11,367 nt of DNA from JAMWZF01 sp041628615 (GTDB lineage Bacteria > Pseudomonadota > Alphaproteobacteria > Rhodobacterales > Rhodobacteraceae): positions 1 to 11,367 of the forward strand of contig JBFKOW010000120.1 of assembly GCA_041628615.1 (NCBI GenBank). Direction: 5' to 3'. Both the position numbers and the translations under genes were made by a program. The notes beneath the pieces are model-generated. The model worked only from the letters and a program-made list of their open reading frames with translations, was not told where the DNA came from and did no database searches. Positions 1-7,995 of the stretch are shown piece by piece. How positions within the stretch are numbered: the stretch's first letter is position 1; the number at the start of each line of letters is the position of its first letter.

Positions 1-123
1 CATCCTCGGTGAAGATGCCGCTGAGGTCGGTCCCCTTCTCGGCCGCGAGGCCGCGGATGAAGGCCGGCGGCGCGCCGCCTTCCAGGTGCAGGTGCAGTTC
101 GATCTTGGGCAGGTCGCGGAAAG

Positions 124-127
<4 letters not shown>
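1..127 (-). CDS. add: adenosine deaminase, N-terminal fragment (cut by window edge)
   Basis: Adenosine deaminase hydrolyses (deoxy)adenosine to (deoxy)inosine and ammonia in the cytoplasm. Only the first 42 codons are present; the gene continues past base 1. The protein begins MTFRDLPKIELHLHLEGG. The His-x-His pair at residues 12 and 14 is the N-terminal zinc-binding signature of the adenosine/AMP deaminase family, and PK-x-ELHLHLEG is its usual context. The start is a GTG whose bases overlap the TGA stop of deoB as GTGA. A good ribosome binding site, GGAG, lies at 134-137, six bases upstream, inside the end of deoB. This supports the start and suggests translational coupling. It is the fourth gene of the cdd-deoA-deoB-add series. 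The start and family are clear; completeness and the rest of the active site cannot be judged here. Related Rhodobacterales operons often continue with upp, which would lie outside the window. Confidence 0.93.
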
Positions 128-1289
<1,162 letters not shown>

Positions 1290-1293
<4 letters not shown>

Positions 1294-2597
1294 GGGGCCA
1301 GCCTCTCGTGGATCAGCGGCAGGTCCGGGGCCGGGCCTTCCGAAACGGTGATCGCGGCGCGGATCGCCCGGGCGGCGGCCTCTGCCTCGTCCTCGGTGCG
1401 GGCGTGCAGGACGCAAAGCGGGTCGCCCGGTTCGACCCTGGCCCCGAGGCTCACCACGTCGGTCAGCCCCACCGCCGGGTCGATCCGGTCGGTCTCGACC
1501 TGCCGGCCGCCGCCCAGCGCGACCACCGCGAGGCCCAGCGCCTCGCCGTCGATGGCGGTGATCCGGCCGGCCTGCGCGGCGGTGACGTCGCCCACCACCG
1601 GGGCCTTGGCGAGGTGGGTGTGCCAGTCCTTCTCCATGTCCGGCGGGCCGCCCATCAGGGCCACCATCCTTGCGAAATGCTGCATCGCCCGGCCCGAGCC
1701 GATGGCCTCCGCGATCCGCTCCTCCGCCTCGCCCTCGGCCTCGCCCAGAAGGGCGAGCAGCCGGCCGCCCAGCGCCATTGTGAGATCGTGGAGCCGCGGC
1801 GCGGCGAGCCGGTTGCCGGCCAGCACCTCCATCGACACCGCGACCTCGAGCGCGTTGCCCAGCACCGGCGCGAGAGGCTGGTTCATGTCGGTCACCAGCG
1901 CCGCGGTCGCGCAGCCCGCGCCGTTGGCGGTGTCGCAGAGCGAGGCGGCCAGCGCCACCGCCTCCTCGGCGGTCTTCATGAAGGCGCCCGAGCCGACCTT
2001 GACGTCAAGGACCAGCGCCTCCAGCCCGGCGGCGAGCTTCTTGGACAGGATCGAGGCGGTGATGAGGTCGATCGATTCGACCGTCGCGGTGACATCGCGG
2101 ATCGCGTAGAGCCGCCTGTCGGCGGGCGCGATCCGGCCGGTGGCCCCGGCGATGCAGCACCCCGCCTCGCCCACCACCCGGCGCAACTGCGCCTCGTCGA
2201 CCTGCGCGGTCAGGCCCGGGATCGCCTCCATCTTGTCCAGTGTGCCGCCGGTATGACCCAGCCCGCGGCCCGAGATCATCGGCACGAAGACGCCGCAGGC
2301 GGCCAGCGCCGGGGCCAGCACCAGCGACACGCAGTCGCCCACCCCGCCGGTGGAATGCTTGTCGACCACCGGGCCCGGCAGGTCCCATTTCAGCACGTCG
2401 CCCGAGTCGCGCATCGCCAGCGTCAGGCCGACCCGGCCCTCCTCGCCCAGCCCGTTGAGGCAGACCGCCATCGCGAAGGCCCCGGCCTGCGCGTCCGATA
2501 CCGCGCCGGTGGCGAGCCCGTGGCCGAACCACGCGACCTCGTCGGCGGTGGGCGGGGTGCCGCGGCGCACCTTGGCGATGATCGCACGGGCGTCCAT
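1290..2597 (-). CDS. deoA: thymidine phosphorylase
   Basis: DeoA cleaves thymidine or deoxyuridine with phosphate to give the free base and deoxyribose-1-phosphate, the substrate of the next gene product, DeoB. The 435 residues match the family length (the E. coli enzyme is about 440). KHSTGGVGD at 80-88 is the phosphate-binding loop, followed by the signature SGRGLGHTGGTLDKMEAIPG at 109-128. By alignment from memory with E. coli (His85, Arg171, Ser186, Lys190), the pyrimidine-binding residues are His81, Arg167, Ser182 and Lys186, all present. DVKVGSGAFMK at 198-208 is also conserved. The ATG start lies five bases from the cdd stop region; its Shine-Dalgarno (GAGCGG) is weak, so it may rely on coupling to cdd. 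The stop overlaps deoB by GTGA. A pyrimidine-nucleoside phosphorylase that also takes uridine is the main alternative, since the two are closely related; the proteobacterial operon context favours DeoA. Confidence 0.96.
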
Positions 2598-2601
2598 CCG
2601 C

Positions 2602-2991
2602 TCAGCCGTCCATGTGCGCCGCGCCGAAGGCCCCGGGCAGCAACGCGGCCACCGTGGTGCGCAGCACCTTGCCGTCGGTGGTGGCCAGCGTCACCGGCAC
2701 GTCCGGCCCGGCGAACTCGGCCAGTTTCTGGCGGCAGCCGCCGCAGGGCGGCACCGGCTCGGGGCAATCGGCGATCACCGCAACCTCCTCGATCCAGGTG
2801 TCGCCGGCGGCGACCATCGCGGCGATCGCCCCGGCCTCGGCGCAGGTGCCTTCCGGGTAGGCCGCGTTCTCGACGTTGCAGCCGACATGGACGCGGCCGC
2901 CGTGGCTGCGCAGCGCCGCGCCCACCTTGAACTTCGAATACGGCACGTAGGCGTTCTTGCGGACCGCGCGGGCGGCGTCGAGAAGGTCCAT
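2602..2991 (-). CDS. cdd: cytidine deaminase (small tetrameric type)
   Basis: Cdd deaminates cytidine and deoxycytidine to uridine and deoxyuridine, which DeoA or related phosphorylases can then split. The 129-residue size is typical of the small homotetrameric class with three cysteine zinc ligands. The sequence shows YVPYSKFKVGAAL (15-27), GCNVENAAYPEGTCAE (37-52) with Cys50 as zinc ligand and Glu52 as catalytic acid/base, and PPCGGCRQ (81-88) with Cys83 and Cys86 as the other zinc ligands. The Arg that follows CAE in Bacillus and human enzymes (CAER) is Ala here. The start is ATG at 2991 because AAAGGGAG at 2998-3005 sits six bases upstream; the frame is open further upstream without a comparable site. 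This is probably the first gene of the deo-type operon, though the upstream cupin gene on the same strand is only 66 bases away and could be co-transcribed. Confidence 0.96.
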   Translation of the reverse strand: MDLLDAARAVRKNAYVPYSKFKVGAALRSHGGRVHVGCNVENAAYPEGTCAEAGAIAAMVAAGDTWIEEVAVIADCPEPVPPCGGCRQKLAEFAGPDVPVTLATTDGKVLRTTVAALLPGAFGAAHMDG

Positions 2992-2997
2992 GATCGT

Positions 2998-3005
2998 CTC
3001 CCTTT
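2998..3005 (-). promoter_or_regulatory. strong ribosome binding site of cdd
   Basis: On the minus strand AAAGGGAG lies six bases before the ATG at 2991. It decides the cdd start: the same frame stays open upstream, which would add 16 residues without family resemblance. Confidence 0.8.
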
Positions 3006-3015
3006 GGGTCAGAGT

Positions 3016-3046
3016 GCGGCCCGGGCCGGGCGGATGCAAGGGCCGC
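3016..3046. repeat. 7-bp inverted repeat upstream of cdd (GCGGCCC / GGGCCGC)
   Basis: GCGGCCC at 3016-3022 and GGGCCGC at 3040-3046 are perfect reverse complements separated by 17 bases. They lie in the 66-base gap between the cupin gene stop and cdd. On the transcript this would form a GC-only stem after the cupin stop codon and just before the cdd ribosome binding site. It has no U-run, so it is not a standard terminator. It could be an operator, an attenuating or processing stem, or chance, since such repeats arise easily at this GC content. Confidence 0.3.
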
Positions 3047-3057
3047 GCCGGAATGCC

Positions 3058-4146
3058 CTAGGGGGCGGCGACGCGGCGGGTCTCGACCCGGCCGGGCAGC
3101 GTGACCTCGAGCAGTTCCAGATCGGCGTCCGGGTCGCTCAGCCGGGTCGCCATGCCGGGCGGCACGACGAAGGCGTCGCCGGGGGACAGCCGGTAGGGGT
3201 CCTTGCCCTCGCCCTCGAGCGTGACGCCGCCGGCCATCACGAAGGCGAAGTGGATATCGGCGTCGTGCACCGTCCAGCCGGTCGGCCCGCCGTCCGGGCG
3301 CAGCACCATGACCCCGGCCACGTCGCGGGTGGCGGCGGCGATGGTGGTGTCGCGGGCGGCGTAGCCGGGCAGCCGGGACGGCGCCCAGTCCGCATCCCTG
3401 CCCACGTTATGCACGAAGCGCTGGCCCTGCCATTCGCGGTCTGGGCGCAGGTGCGGGGTGGGCAACGCCATCTCGTGGTCGATCTCGGTGATGTGCTCGG
3501 CCGGGACGCCGATCTCGATCACCTCGATGCCGTCGCTGGCCTCGAGCACCCGGTGGCGGATCTCGGGGGGCTGGATGAAGCAATCCCCGGCGAACAGGCG
3601 GATCGGCCCGCCCTGGTCCTCGTAGACCACGTCGACCCAGCCCGCGATGCAGAAGATGAGCTGGAAGCCGACCTTGTGGAAATGCACCATGTCGGGGACC
3701 GGGCCGCCGTCGGGAATGCGGATGTGGCTGGCGATGATCGACCCGCCAAGCCGCGACGGGATCAGGTCGCGGTAGTGCATTCCGGCCCGTCCGATGACCC
3801 AGGGCGCCTGGTCGGCAAGCCGGCGGACGACGAAGGCGTGCTCGGTCTCGGGCAGGATCAGCGGCGGGTTGAGCGGCCTGACCCACACCTCGGTGCCGCC
3901 GGGGCTGGTCAGCCGGTCGCTGTCGGCGAAGGGCGCATCGGTGAGGATGTTGAGCCGGCCCGCCGGCCCGCCGGCATCCCGGTCCAGCCGGACCCGTAGC
4001 CCGTGCCCGGAATACACCGCGACGCGCGGGTCGTCGGCGGGATAGATCATGTCGAGCCGCATCCGCAGGACCTTGCCGAAGAAGCCGAGGTCGGCGGTCA
4101 GATCGGAGGTGGGCAAGACCACCTCTGCCCGGATATCCTGTGTCAT
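3058..4146 (-). CDS. VOC-like/bicupin fusion protein of unknown function
   Basis: The 362-residue cytoplasmic protein has no signal peptide. Residues 1 to about 90 resemble half of a glyoxalase/VOC fold: VVLPTSDLTADLGFFGKVLRMRLDMIYP, then AVYSGHGLRVRLD. Two cupin domains follow. Cupin 1 (about 135-215) has VHFHKVGFQLIFCIAG, with His155 and His157 in motif 1 and Gln162 where Glu is usual, and GDCFIQPPEIRHRV with His198 in motif 2. That is a plausible 3-His metal site. Cupin 2 (about 275-350) has WTVHDADIHFAFVMAG and PGDAFVVPPGMATRL; the motif 2 His is missing, so its site looks degenerate. The substrate is unknown; two-cupin metal proteins are often dioxygenases or isomerases of small acids. 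The start chosen is the ATG at 4146. A TTG at 4182 would add 12 residues; neither has a strong Shine-Dalgarno. It is divergent from maeB and upstream of cdd on the same strand. The domain calls are from motifs; the function is not inferred. Confidence 0.85.
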   Translation of the reverse strand: MTQDIRAEVVLPTSDLTADLGFFGKVLRMRLDMIYPADDPRVAVYSGHGLRVRLDRDAGGPAGRLNILTDAPFADSDRLTSPGGTEVWVRPLNPPLILPETEHAFVVRRLADQAPWVIGRAGMHYRDLIPSRLGGSIIASHIRIPDGGPVPDMVHFHKVGFQLIFCIAGWVDVVYEDQGGPIRLFAGDCFIQPPEIRHRVLEASDGIEVIEIGVPAEHITEIDHEMALPTPHLRPDREWQGQRFVHNVGRDADWAPSRLPGYAARDTTIAAATRDVAGVMVLRPDGGPTGWTVHDADIHFAFVMAGGVTLEGEGKDPYRLSPGDAFVVPPGMATRLSDPDADLELLEVTLPGRVETRRVAAP

Positions 4147-4244
4147 GCGCGAGAACGTGTCGCGGTGGTTCGGGATATGCAAGCCCCGGCTGCGGGGGTA
4201 TGGGTTCGCGCGATAGTTTAATATTGAACGAATCGGAGCCAGCC
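4147..4244. promoter_or_regulatory. divergent promoter region between the cupin gene and maeB
   Basis: These 98 bases between two divergent starts must carry the maeB promoter and probably that of the cupin gene. The stretch 4213-4230 is the most AT-rich in the surrounding several kilobases. TTTAAT at 4217-4222 could serve as a -10 element for maeB, but no convincing -35 lies 16-18 bases upstream, so the exact promoter is not assigned. GGAG at 4235-4238 is the maeB ribosome binding site, six bases from its ATG. Confidence 0.55.
4216..4229. promoter_or_regulatory. AT-rich dyad, candidate operator upstream of maeB
   Basis: GTTTAATATTGAAC is a 14-base palindrome with one mismatched pair (T4219 against G4226) centred on AATATT. 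It ends 15 bases before the maeB start. It stands out against very GC-rich sequence and overlaps the most likely -10 region, the position expected of a repressor operator. The regulator is not identifiable from sequence alone. A simple AT-rich promoter with chance symmetry is the alternative. Confidence 0.4.
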
Positions 4245-6524
4245 ATGTCAGACAGCGCGAACGAGACCCTCCGCGAGGCGGCGCTGGCCTACCACCGGCT
4301 ACCGAAACCCGGCAAGCTCGAGATCCGCGCGACCAAGCCGCTGGCCAACGGCCGCGACCTCGCCCGCGCCTATTCGCCCGGCGTCGCCGAGGCCTGTCTC
4401 GAGATCAAGGCCGACGCCGCCACCGCGCGCGACTATACCGCTCGCGGCAACCTCGTCGCCGTGGTGTCGAACGGCACCGCGGTGCTCGGGCTCGGCAACA
4501 TCGGCGCTCTGGCCTCCAAGCCGGTGATGGAAGGCAAGGCGGTGCTGTTCAAGAAGTTCTCGGGCATCGACTGCTTCGACATCGAGGTGAACGAATCCGA
4601 CCCGGTGAAGCTGGCCGAGATCGTCTGCGCGCTGGAGCCGACCTTCGGCGCGATCAACCTCGAGGACATCAAGGCCCCGGACTGCTTCATCGTCGAACAG
4701 ATCTGCCGCGAGCGGATGAACATTCCCGTCTTTCACGACGACCAGCACGGCACCGCCATCGTGGTCGGCGCGGCGGCGTCCAACGCGCTGCGGGTCGCGG
4801 GCAAGAGGTTCGAGGACATCAAGATCGTCTCGACCGGCGGCGGCGCGGCGGGGATCGCCTGTCTCAACATGCTGCTCAAGCTCGGGGTCCGGCGCGAGAA
4901 CGTCTGGCTCTGCGACATCGCCGGGCTGGTCTACGAGGGCCGGGAGGCCGAAATGACGCCGCAGAAGGCGGCCTATGCCCAGGGCACGACCCCGGCGACG
5001 CTCGCCGACGTGATCGAGGGCGCGGACCTGTTCCTCGGCCTGTCGGGGCCGAACGTTCTGACCCCGGACATGGTCCGCAAGATGGCCGCCCGGCCGATCA
5101 TCTTCGCGCTGGCCAACCCGACCCCCGAGATCCTGCCCGGCGCCGCCCGCGAGGCCGCGCCGGACGCCATCATCGCCACCGGGCGCAGCGATTTCCCGAA
5201 CCAGGTCAACAACGTGCTGTGCTTCCCGTTCATCTTCCGCGGGGCGCTCGACGTCGGCGCGACCGAGATCAACGACGAGATGCAGATCGCCTGCATCGAG
5301 GGCATCGCGGCGCTGGCCCGCGCCACCACCAGCGCCGAGGCGGCGGCGGCCTATCGCGGCGAGCAGCTCACCTTCGGCGCCGACTACCTGATCCCGAAGC
5401 CGTTCGACCCGCGCCTCGTCGGCGTGGTCGCCGGCGCGGTGGCCAAGGCGGCCTGCGACAGCGGCGTCGCCACCCGGCCGATCACCGATTTCGACGCCTA
5501 CCGGCAGAAGCTGAACTCCTCGGTGTTCCGCTCCGCGCTGCTGATGCGGCCGGTGTTCGAGACCGCGCGCACCGCGTCGCGCAGGATCGTCTTTGCCGAG
5601 GGCGAGGACGAACGGGTGCTGCGCGCGGCGCAGGCGATCCTCGAGGAAACGACCGAGAAGCCGATCCTGATCGGCCGCCCCGAGGTGATCGACAGCCGCG
5701 CCGAGCGGGCCGGCCTCACCGTGAAGCGCGGCGTCGATTTCGACGTGGTCGATCCCAACGACGACCCCCGCTACCGCGCCTACTGGGAAACCTATCACGG
5801 GCTGATGGCCCGGCGCGGGGTGACCCCGGATCTCGCCAAGGCGATCATGCGCACCAACTCGACCGCGATCGGCGCCGTCATGGTGCATCGCGGCGAGGCC
5901 GACAGCATGATCTGCGGCACCTTCGGCGAATTCCGCTGGCACCTGAATTACGTCACCCAGGTGCTGGGCTGCGACGGGCGGTCGCCGCACGGGGCGCTGT
6001 CGCTGATGATCCTCGAGGACGGGCCGCTGTTCCTTGCCGACACCCATGTCTGGTCCCTGCCCTCGCCCGAGCAACTGGCCAGGGTCGCGATCGGCGCCGC
6101 CCGCCATGCCCGGCGCTTCGGGGTCGAGCCGCAGATCGCCTTCTGCTCGCAGTCCCAGTTCGGCAACCAGGCCGAGGGCTCGGGCAAGCGGCTGCGCGAC
6201 GCCATCGCCCTGCTCGACGGCATGAACACCGACTTCGCCTACGAGGGCGAGATGAACGTCGATGCGGCGCTCGACCCGGAACTGCGCGACCGGCTCCTGC
6301 CCGGCAACCGGCTCAAGGGCGCGGCCAACGTGTTGATCTTCGGCCATGCCGACGCCGCCTCGGGGGTGCGCAACATCCTCAAGATGAAGGGCGGCGGGCT
6401 CGAGGTCGGGCCGATCCTGATGGGGATGGGCAACGCCGCCCACATCGTCACCCCGGCGATCACCGCGCGGGGCCTGCTGAACATGGCGGCGATCGCCGGG
6501 ACGCCGGTGGCGGCCTACGGCTAG
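4245..6524 (+). CDS. maeB: malic enzyme with C-terminal phosphotransacetylase-like domain
   Basis: MaeB decarboxylates malate to pyruvate and CO2 with reduction of NAD(P), in the cytoplasm. The 759 residues equal the length of E. coli MaeB. The malic enzyme part (1 to about 425) shows RAYSPGVAEAC with the catalytic Tyr43, MEGKAVLFKK with the probable general-base Lys98, INLEDIKAPDCF with metal ligands Glu140 and Asp141, PVFHDDQHGTA with Asp165/Asp166, and a nucleotide-binding glycine-rich turn STGGGAAG (196-203). From about 430 to the end is a phosphotransacetylase-like domain starting with RIVFAEGEDERVLRAA. In this family that domain is not catalytic and mediates allosteric control by acetyl-CoA. 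NADP use is the default for MaeB, but rhizobial NAD-dependent DME has the same layout, so cofactor choice is uncertain. The start is ATG at 4245 with GGAG six bases upstream; longer versions of the frame run through the promoter. A long open frame on the opposite strand is a GC artefact. Confidence 0.96.
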   Translation: MSDSANETLREAALAYHRLPKPGKLEIRATKPLANGRDLARAYSPGVAEACLEIKADAATARDYTARGNLVAVVSNGTAVLGLGNIGALASKPVMEGKAVLFKKFSGIDCFDIEVNESDPVKLAEIVCALEPTFGAINLEDIKAPDCFIVEQICRERMNIPVFHDDQHGTAIVVGAAASNALRVAGKRFEDIKIVSTGGGAAGIACLNMLLKLGVRRENVWLCDIAGLVYEGREAEMTPQKAAYAQGTTPATLADVIEGADLFLGLSGPNVLTPDMVRKMAARPIIFALANPTPEILPGAAREAAPDAIIATGRSDFPNQVNNVLCFPFIFRGALDVGATEINDEMQIACIEGIAALARATTSAEAAAAYRGEQLTFGADYLIPKPFDPRLVGVVAGAVAKAACDSGVATRPITDFDAYRQKLNSSVFRSALLMRPVFETARTASRRIVFAEGEDERVLRAAQAILEETTEKPILIGRPEVIDSRAERAGLTVKRGVDFDVVDPNDDPRYRAYWETYHGLMARRGVTPDLAKAIMRTNSTAIGAVMVHRGEADSMICGTFGEFRWHLNYVTQVLGCDGRSPHGALSLMILEDGPLFLADTHVWSLPSPEQLARVAIGAARHARRFGVEPQIAFCSQSQFGNQAEGSGKRLRDAIALLDGMNTDFAYEGEMNVDAALDPELRDRLLPGNRLKGAANVLIFGHADAASGVRNILKMKGGGLEVGPILMGMGNAAHIVTPAITARGLLNMAAIAGTPVAAYG

Positions 6525-6530
6525 GCCCGT

Positions 6531-7283
6531 TCACTCGCCCTCGGCGAGCCGGCGGGTCGCCTCGATCACCGTCAGGTCGTGGTCGAAGGCGCCGTCGCGC
6601 AGGTAGGTCCGCACCTGCTCGATCACCAGCGGGCTGATCATCATGAAGGTGTGGGTGACCGGCAGCACGATGTGGTCGGTCATTCCCGGCAGCCGGGTCG
6701 AGGCGACCGACACCTTGCCGTCGTCCGGCCCTTCGATGATCTGGCTGGCGATCGGGTTCAGGCTGCGGTCGCCGGCGATGATCCCGACCGAGTAGTCGGG
6801 CGGCGGCAGGGTCTGCGGCAGGCCGTCCGCGCCGGTCTCGAGTTCCGATCCGGCAGGGCCGTGGATTTCCTGGAACAGGGTCCAGTCGGCGAAGGTGTCC
6901 ACCAGTTGCGACCCGTCGTTCGGCGGCGACAGCATCACCACGTGGCCGATCGGCACGCTGTCCGCCCGGTCGGCAAGGAAGCTGCGCAGCACGATGCCGC
7001 CCATCGAATGGGTGACCGCGTGGATCGGGGCGGCGTCGCCGCAGGCGGCCAGCGCCCCGGGCAGGGCTTCCTCGGCGAGCGTTGCGATCGGGGCCGAGGT
7101 CGAGGGATAGCCGACATTCACCACCACGTAGCCGTCCCGCTCCAGCACCTCGGACAGGGGCGCGAAGGAGGTCGAGGTACGGGCGAGTCCGTGCAGCAGG
7201 ATGACGCAGGGGGCCGCCGCGGCCGCCGCCGGAAGCGCGGCGAGGCCGGTGGCGAGCGCGACGGAAAGAAGCCGGGACAGCAT
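6531..7283 (-). CDS. secreted lipase-like alpha/beta hydrolase
   Basis: The 250-residue protein has a clear signal peptide, MLSRLLSVALATGLAALPAA plus an Ala-rich tail cleaved near residue 24, so it acts in the periplasm or outside. The alpha/beta-hydrolase core has LLHGLARTS (oxyanion loop, 29-37) and the nucleophile elbow THSMGG with Ser93. A likely acid Asp lies in PDDGKVSVAS (Asp187 or Asp188) and the likely catalytic His is in VTHTFMM (His211). This order and the short loop pattern recall triacylglycerol lipases and related esterases (EstA/LipA class). The substrate is unknown; an acyl ester is likely. The start is ATG at 7283; upstream codons in frame would displace the signal peptide. 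Its ribosome site is weak. The stop is six bases from the convergent maeB stop, leaving no room for a separate terminator. It is divergent from the Nudix gene across 79 bases. Confidence 0.88.
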   Translation of the reverse strand: MLSRLLSVALATGLAALPAAAAAAPCVILLHGLARTSTSFAPLSEVLERDGYVVVNVGYPSTSAPIATLAEEALPGALAACGDAAPIHAVTHSMGGIVLRSFLADRADSVPIGHVVMLSPPNDGSQLVDTFADWTLFQEIHGPAGSELETGADGLPQTLPPPDYSVGIIAGDRSLNPIASQIIEGPDDGKVSVASTRLPGMTDHIVLPVTHTFMMISPLVIEQVRTYLRDGAFDHDLTVIEATRRLAEGE

Positions 7284-7362
7284 GGCCGGAATGTAGGGCC
7301 TCGCGGGTGACGCGAAAAGCCCGCGCTTGTCTGACGCCGCGTTTCCTGTAGAGGGTGCCGGC
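7284..7362. promoter_or_regulatory. divergent promoter region, hydrolase / Nudix gene
   Basis: These 79 bases separate two divergent start codons, so they should hold both promoters. TTGTCT at 7327-7332 resembles a plus-strand -35 element, but the best downstream match (TAGAGG at 7349) is poor and abuts the AGAGGG ribosome binding site (7350-7355) of the Nudix gene. No specific promoter is assigned. Confidence 0.35.
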
Positions 7363-7821
7363 ATGACGCAGGCGTCGATCCGGCTGGCCGTTCGGGCGGT
7401 GATCCTCTCCGGGGACAGGCTCCTTCTGGTCAACGCCTGGAAGGGGCGGACGCATCTGTGGTGCGCGCCGGGCGGCGGGGTCGAGCGCCACCGGTCGCTG
7501 CCCGAGAACCTGCGCCGCGAGGTGCGGGAGGAGACCGGGCTGGAGATCGCCGTGGGCGAGGTCTGCCTCGTCAACGAGTTCCACGATCCCGGCGGCAGCT
7601 TTCACCAGGTCGACATCTATTTCCGCGCCACCCCTGTCGGCGGCGACGCGCTGCGCGAGGACTGGCGGGATCCGGAGGGCATTGTGAGCGCCCGGCGCTG
7701 GGTCTCCGCCGAGGAATACCGGCGCCTCGCGGTCAAGCCGGACAGCCTGTTCGACGTCGCCTTCCGGAACGGGGCGGCGAGTCCGATCACCTACGACCCG
7801 CTGGAACCGATCCTGCGGTAG
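7363..7821 (+). CDS. Nudix hydrolase, substrate unknown
   Basis: Nudix enzymes hydrolyse nucleoside diphosphates linked to another moiety, such as oxidised nucleotides, ADP-ribose or dinucleoside polyphosphates. The 152-residue single-domain protein carries the Nudix box from GGGVERHRSLPENL to RREVREETGL. The REVREETG core, with its three metal-binding Glu residues, is intact. The first box Glu (GX5E) is Arg, and the preceding Gly is His. The N-terminus MTQASIRLAVRAVILSGDRLLLV is the usual first strand pair. The WCAPGGGVE stretch before the box is also typical. The C-terminal part (HQVDIYFRATPVGG, then WVSAEEYRRL) follows the common fold, but I see no motif that gives the substrate. The start is ATG at 7363 with AGAGGG seven bases upstream; a TTG at 7327 is a weaker choice. 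It is monocistronic, followed by a convergent gene. Confidence 0.9.
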   Translation: MTQASIRLAVRAVILSGDRLLLVNAWKGRTHLWCAPGGGVERHRSLPENLRREVREETGLEIAVGEVCLVNEFHDPGGSFHQVDIYFRATPVGGDALREDWRDPEGIVSARRWVSAEEYRRLAVKPDSLFDVAFRNGAASPITYDPLEPILR

Positions 7822-7984
7822 GAAACCGGCCTGCCGGCGGGCACGGTGAGGCGGATGCACCAGATGCGGTGCGCCCGCGTCGGACCGCGCCCGGCCCATG
7901 CGCCGCGGAACCCGGATCCGCGGGCCGGATCGATCGACCGGAGCCGGGCACCGGTCCGGGACCCGACCCGGTCAGGCGGCCGGG
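7822..7984. other. convergent intergenic region with GC-rich dyads, no clear terminator
   Basis: These 163 bases lie between the convergent stops of the Nudix and GGDEF-like genes. They hold small dyads: a near-palindrome GCCTGCCGGCGGGC at 7829-7842 soon after the Nudix stop, GCACC/GGTGC at 7857-7872 with a six-base loop, and ACCGG/CCGGT at 7950-7972. None is followed by a T-run on either strand, so intrinsic termination is not shown. I see no gene here. Confidence 0.4.
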
Positions 7985-7995
7985 TCAGGCGGCCG
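7970..7995. repeat. perfect tandem repeat, 2 x 13 bp
   Basis: GGTCAGGCGGCCG occurs twice in immediate succession at 7970-7982 and 7983-7995. The second copy contains the stop codon (7985-7987) and final Ala codons of the GGDEF-like gene on the minus strand; the first lies just beyond the stop. The period is not a multiple of three. It looks like a recent slippage duplication at the gene's 3' end. Confidence 0.8.

Noticed and set aside
2597..3039. Longer cdd product starting near 3039
   Set aside because: The extra 16 residues do not resemble the family, and the strong AAAGGGAG site places the start at 2991.
4299..6443. Long minus-strand open frame antisense to maeB (714 codons)
   Set aside because: It lies wholly within maeB, which is unmistakable, and its translation has no motif or plausible start site.
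7822..7984. Intrinsic terminator between the Nudix and GGDEF-like genes
   Set aside because: Small GC stems are present but none has a following T-run on either strand.
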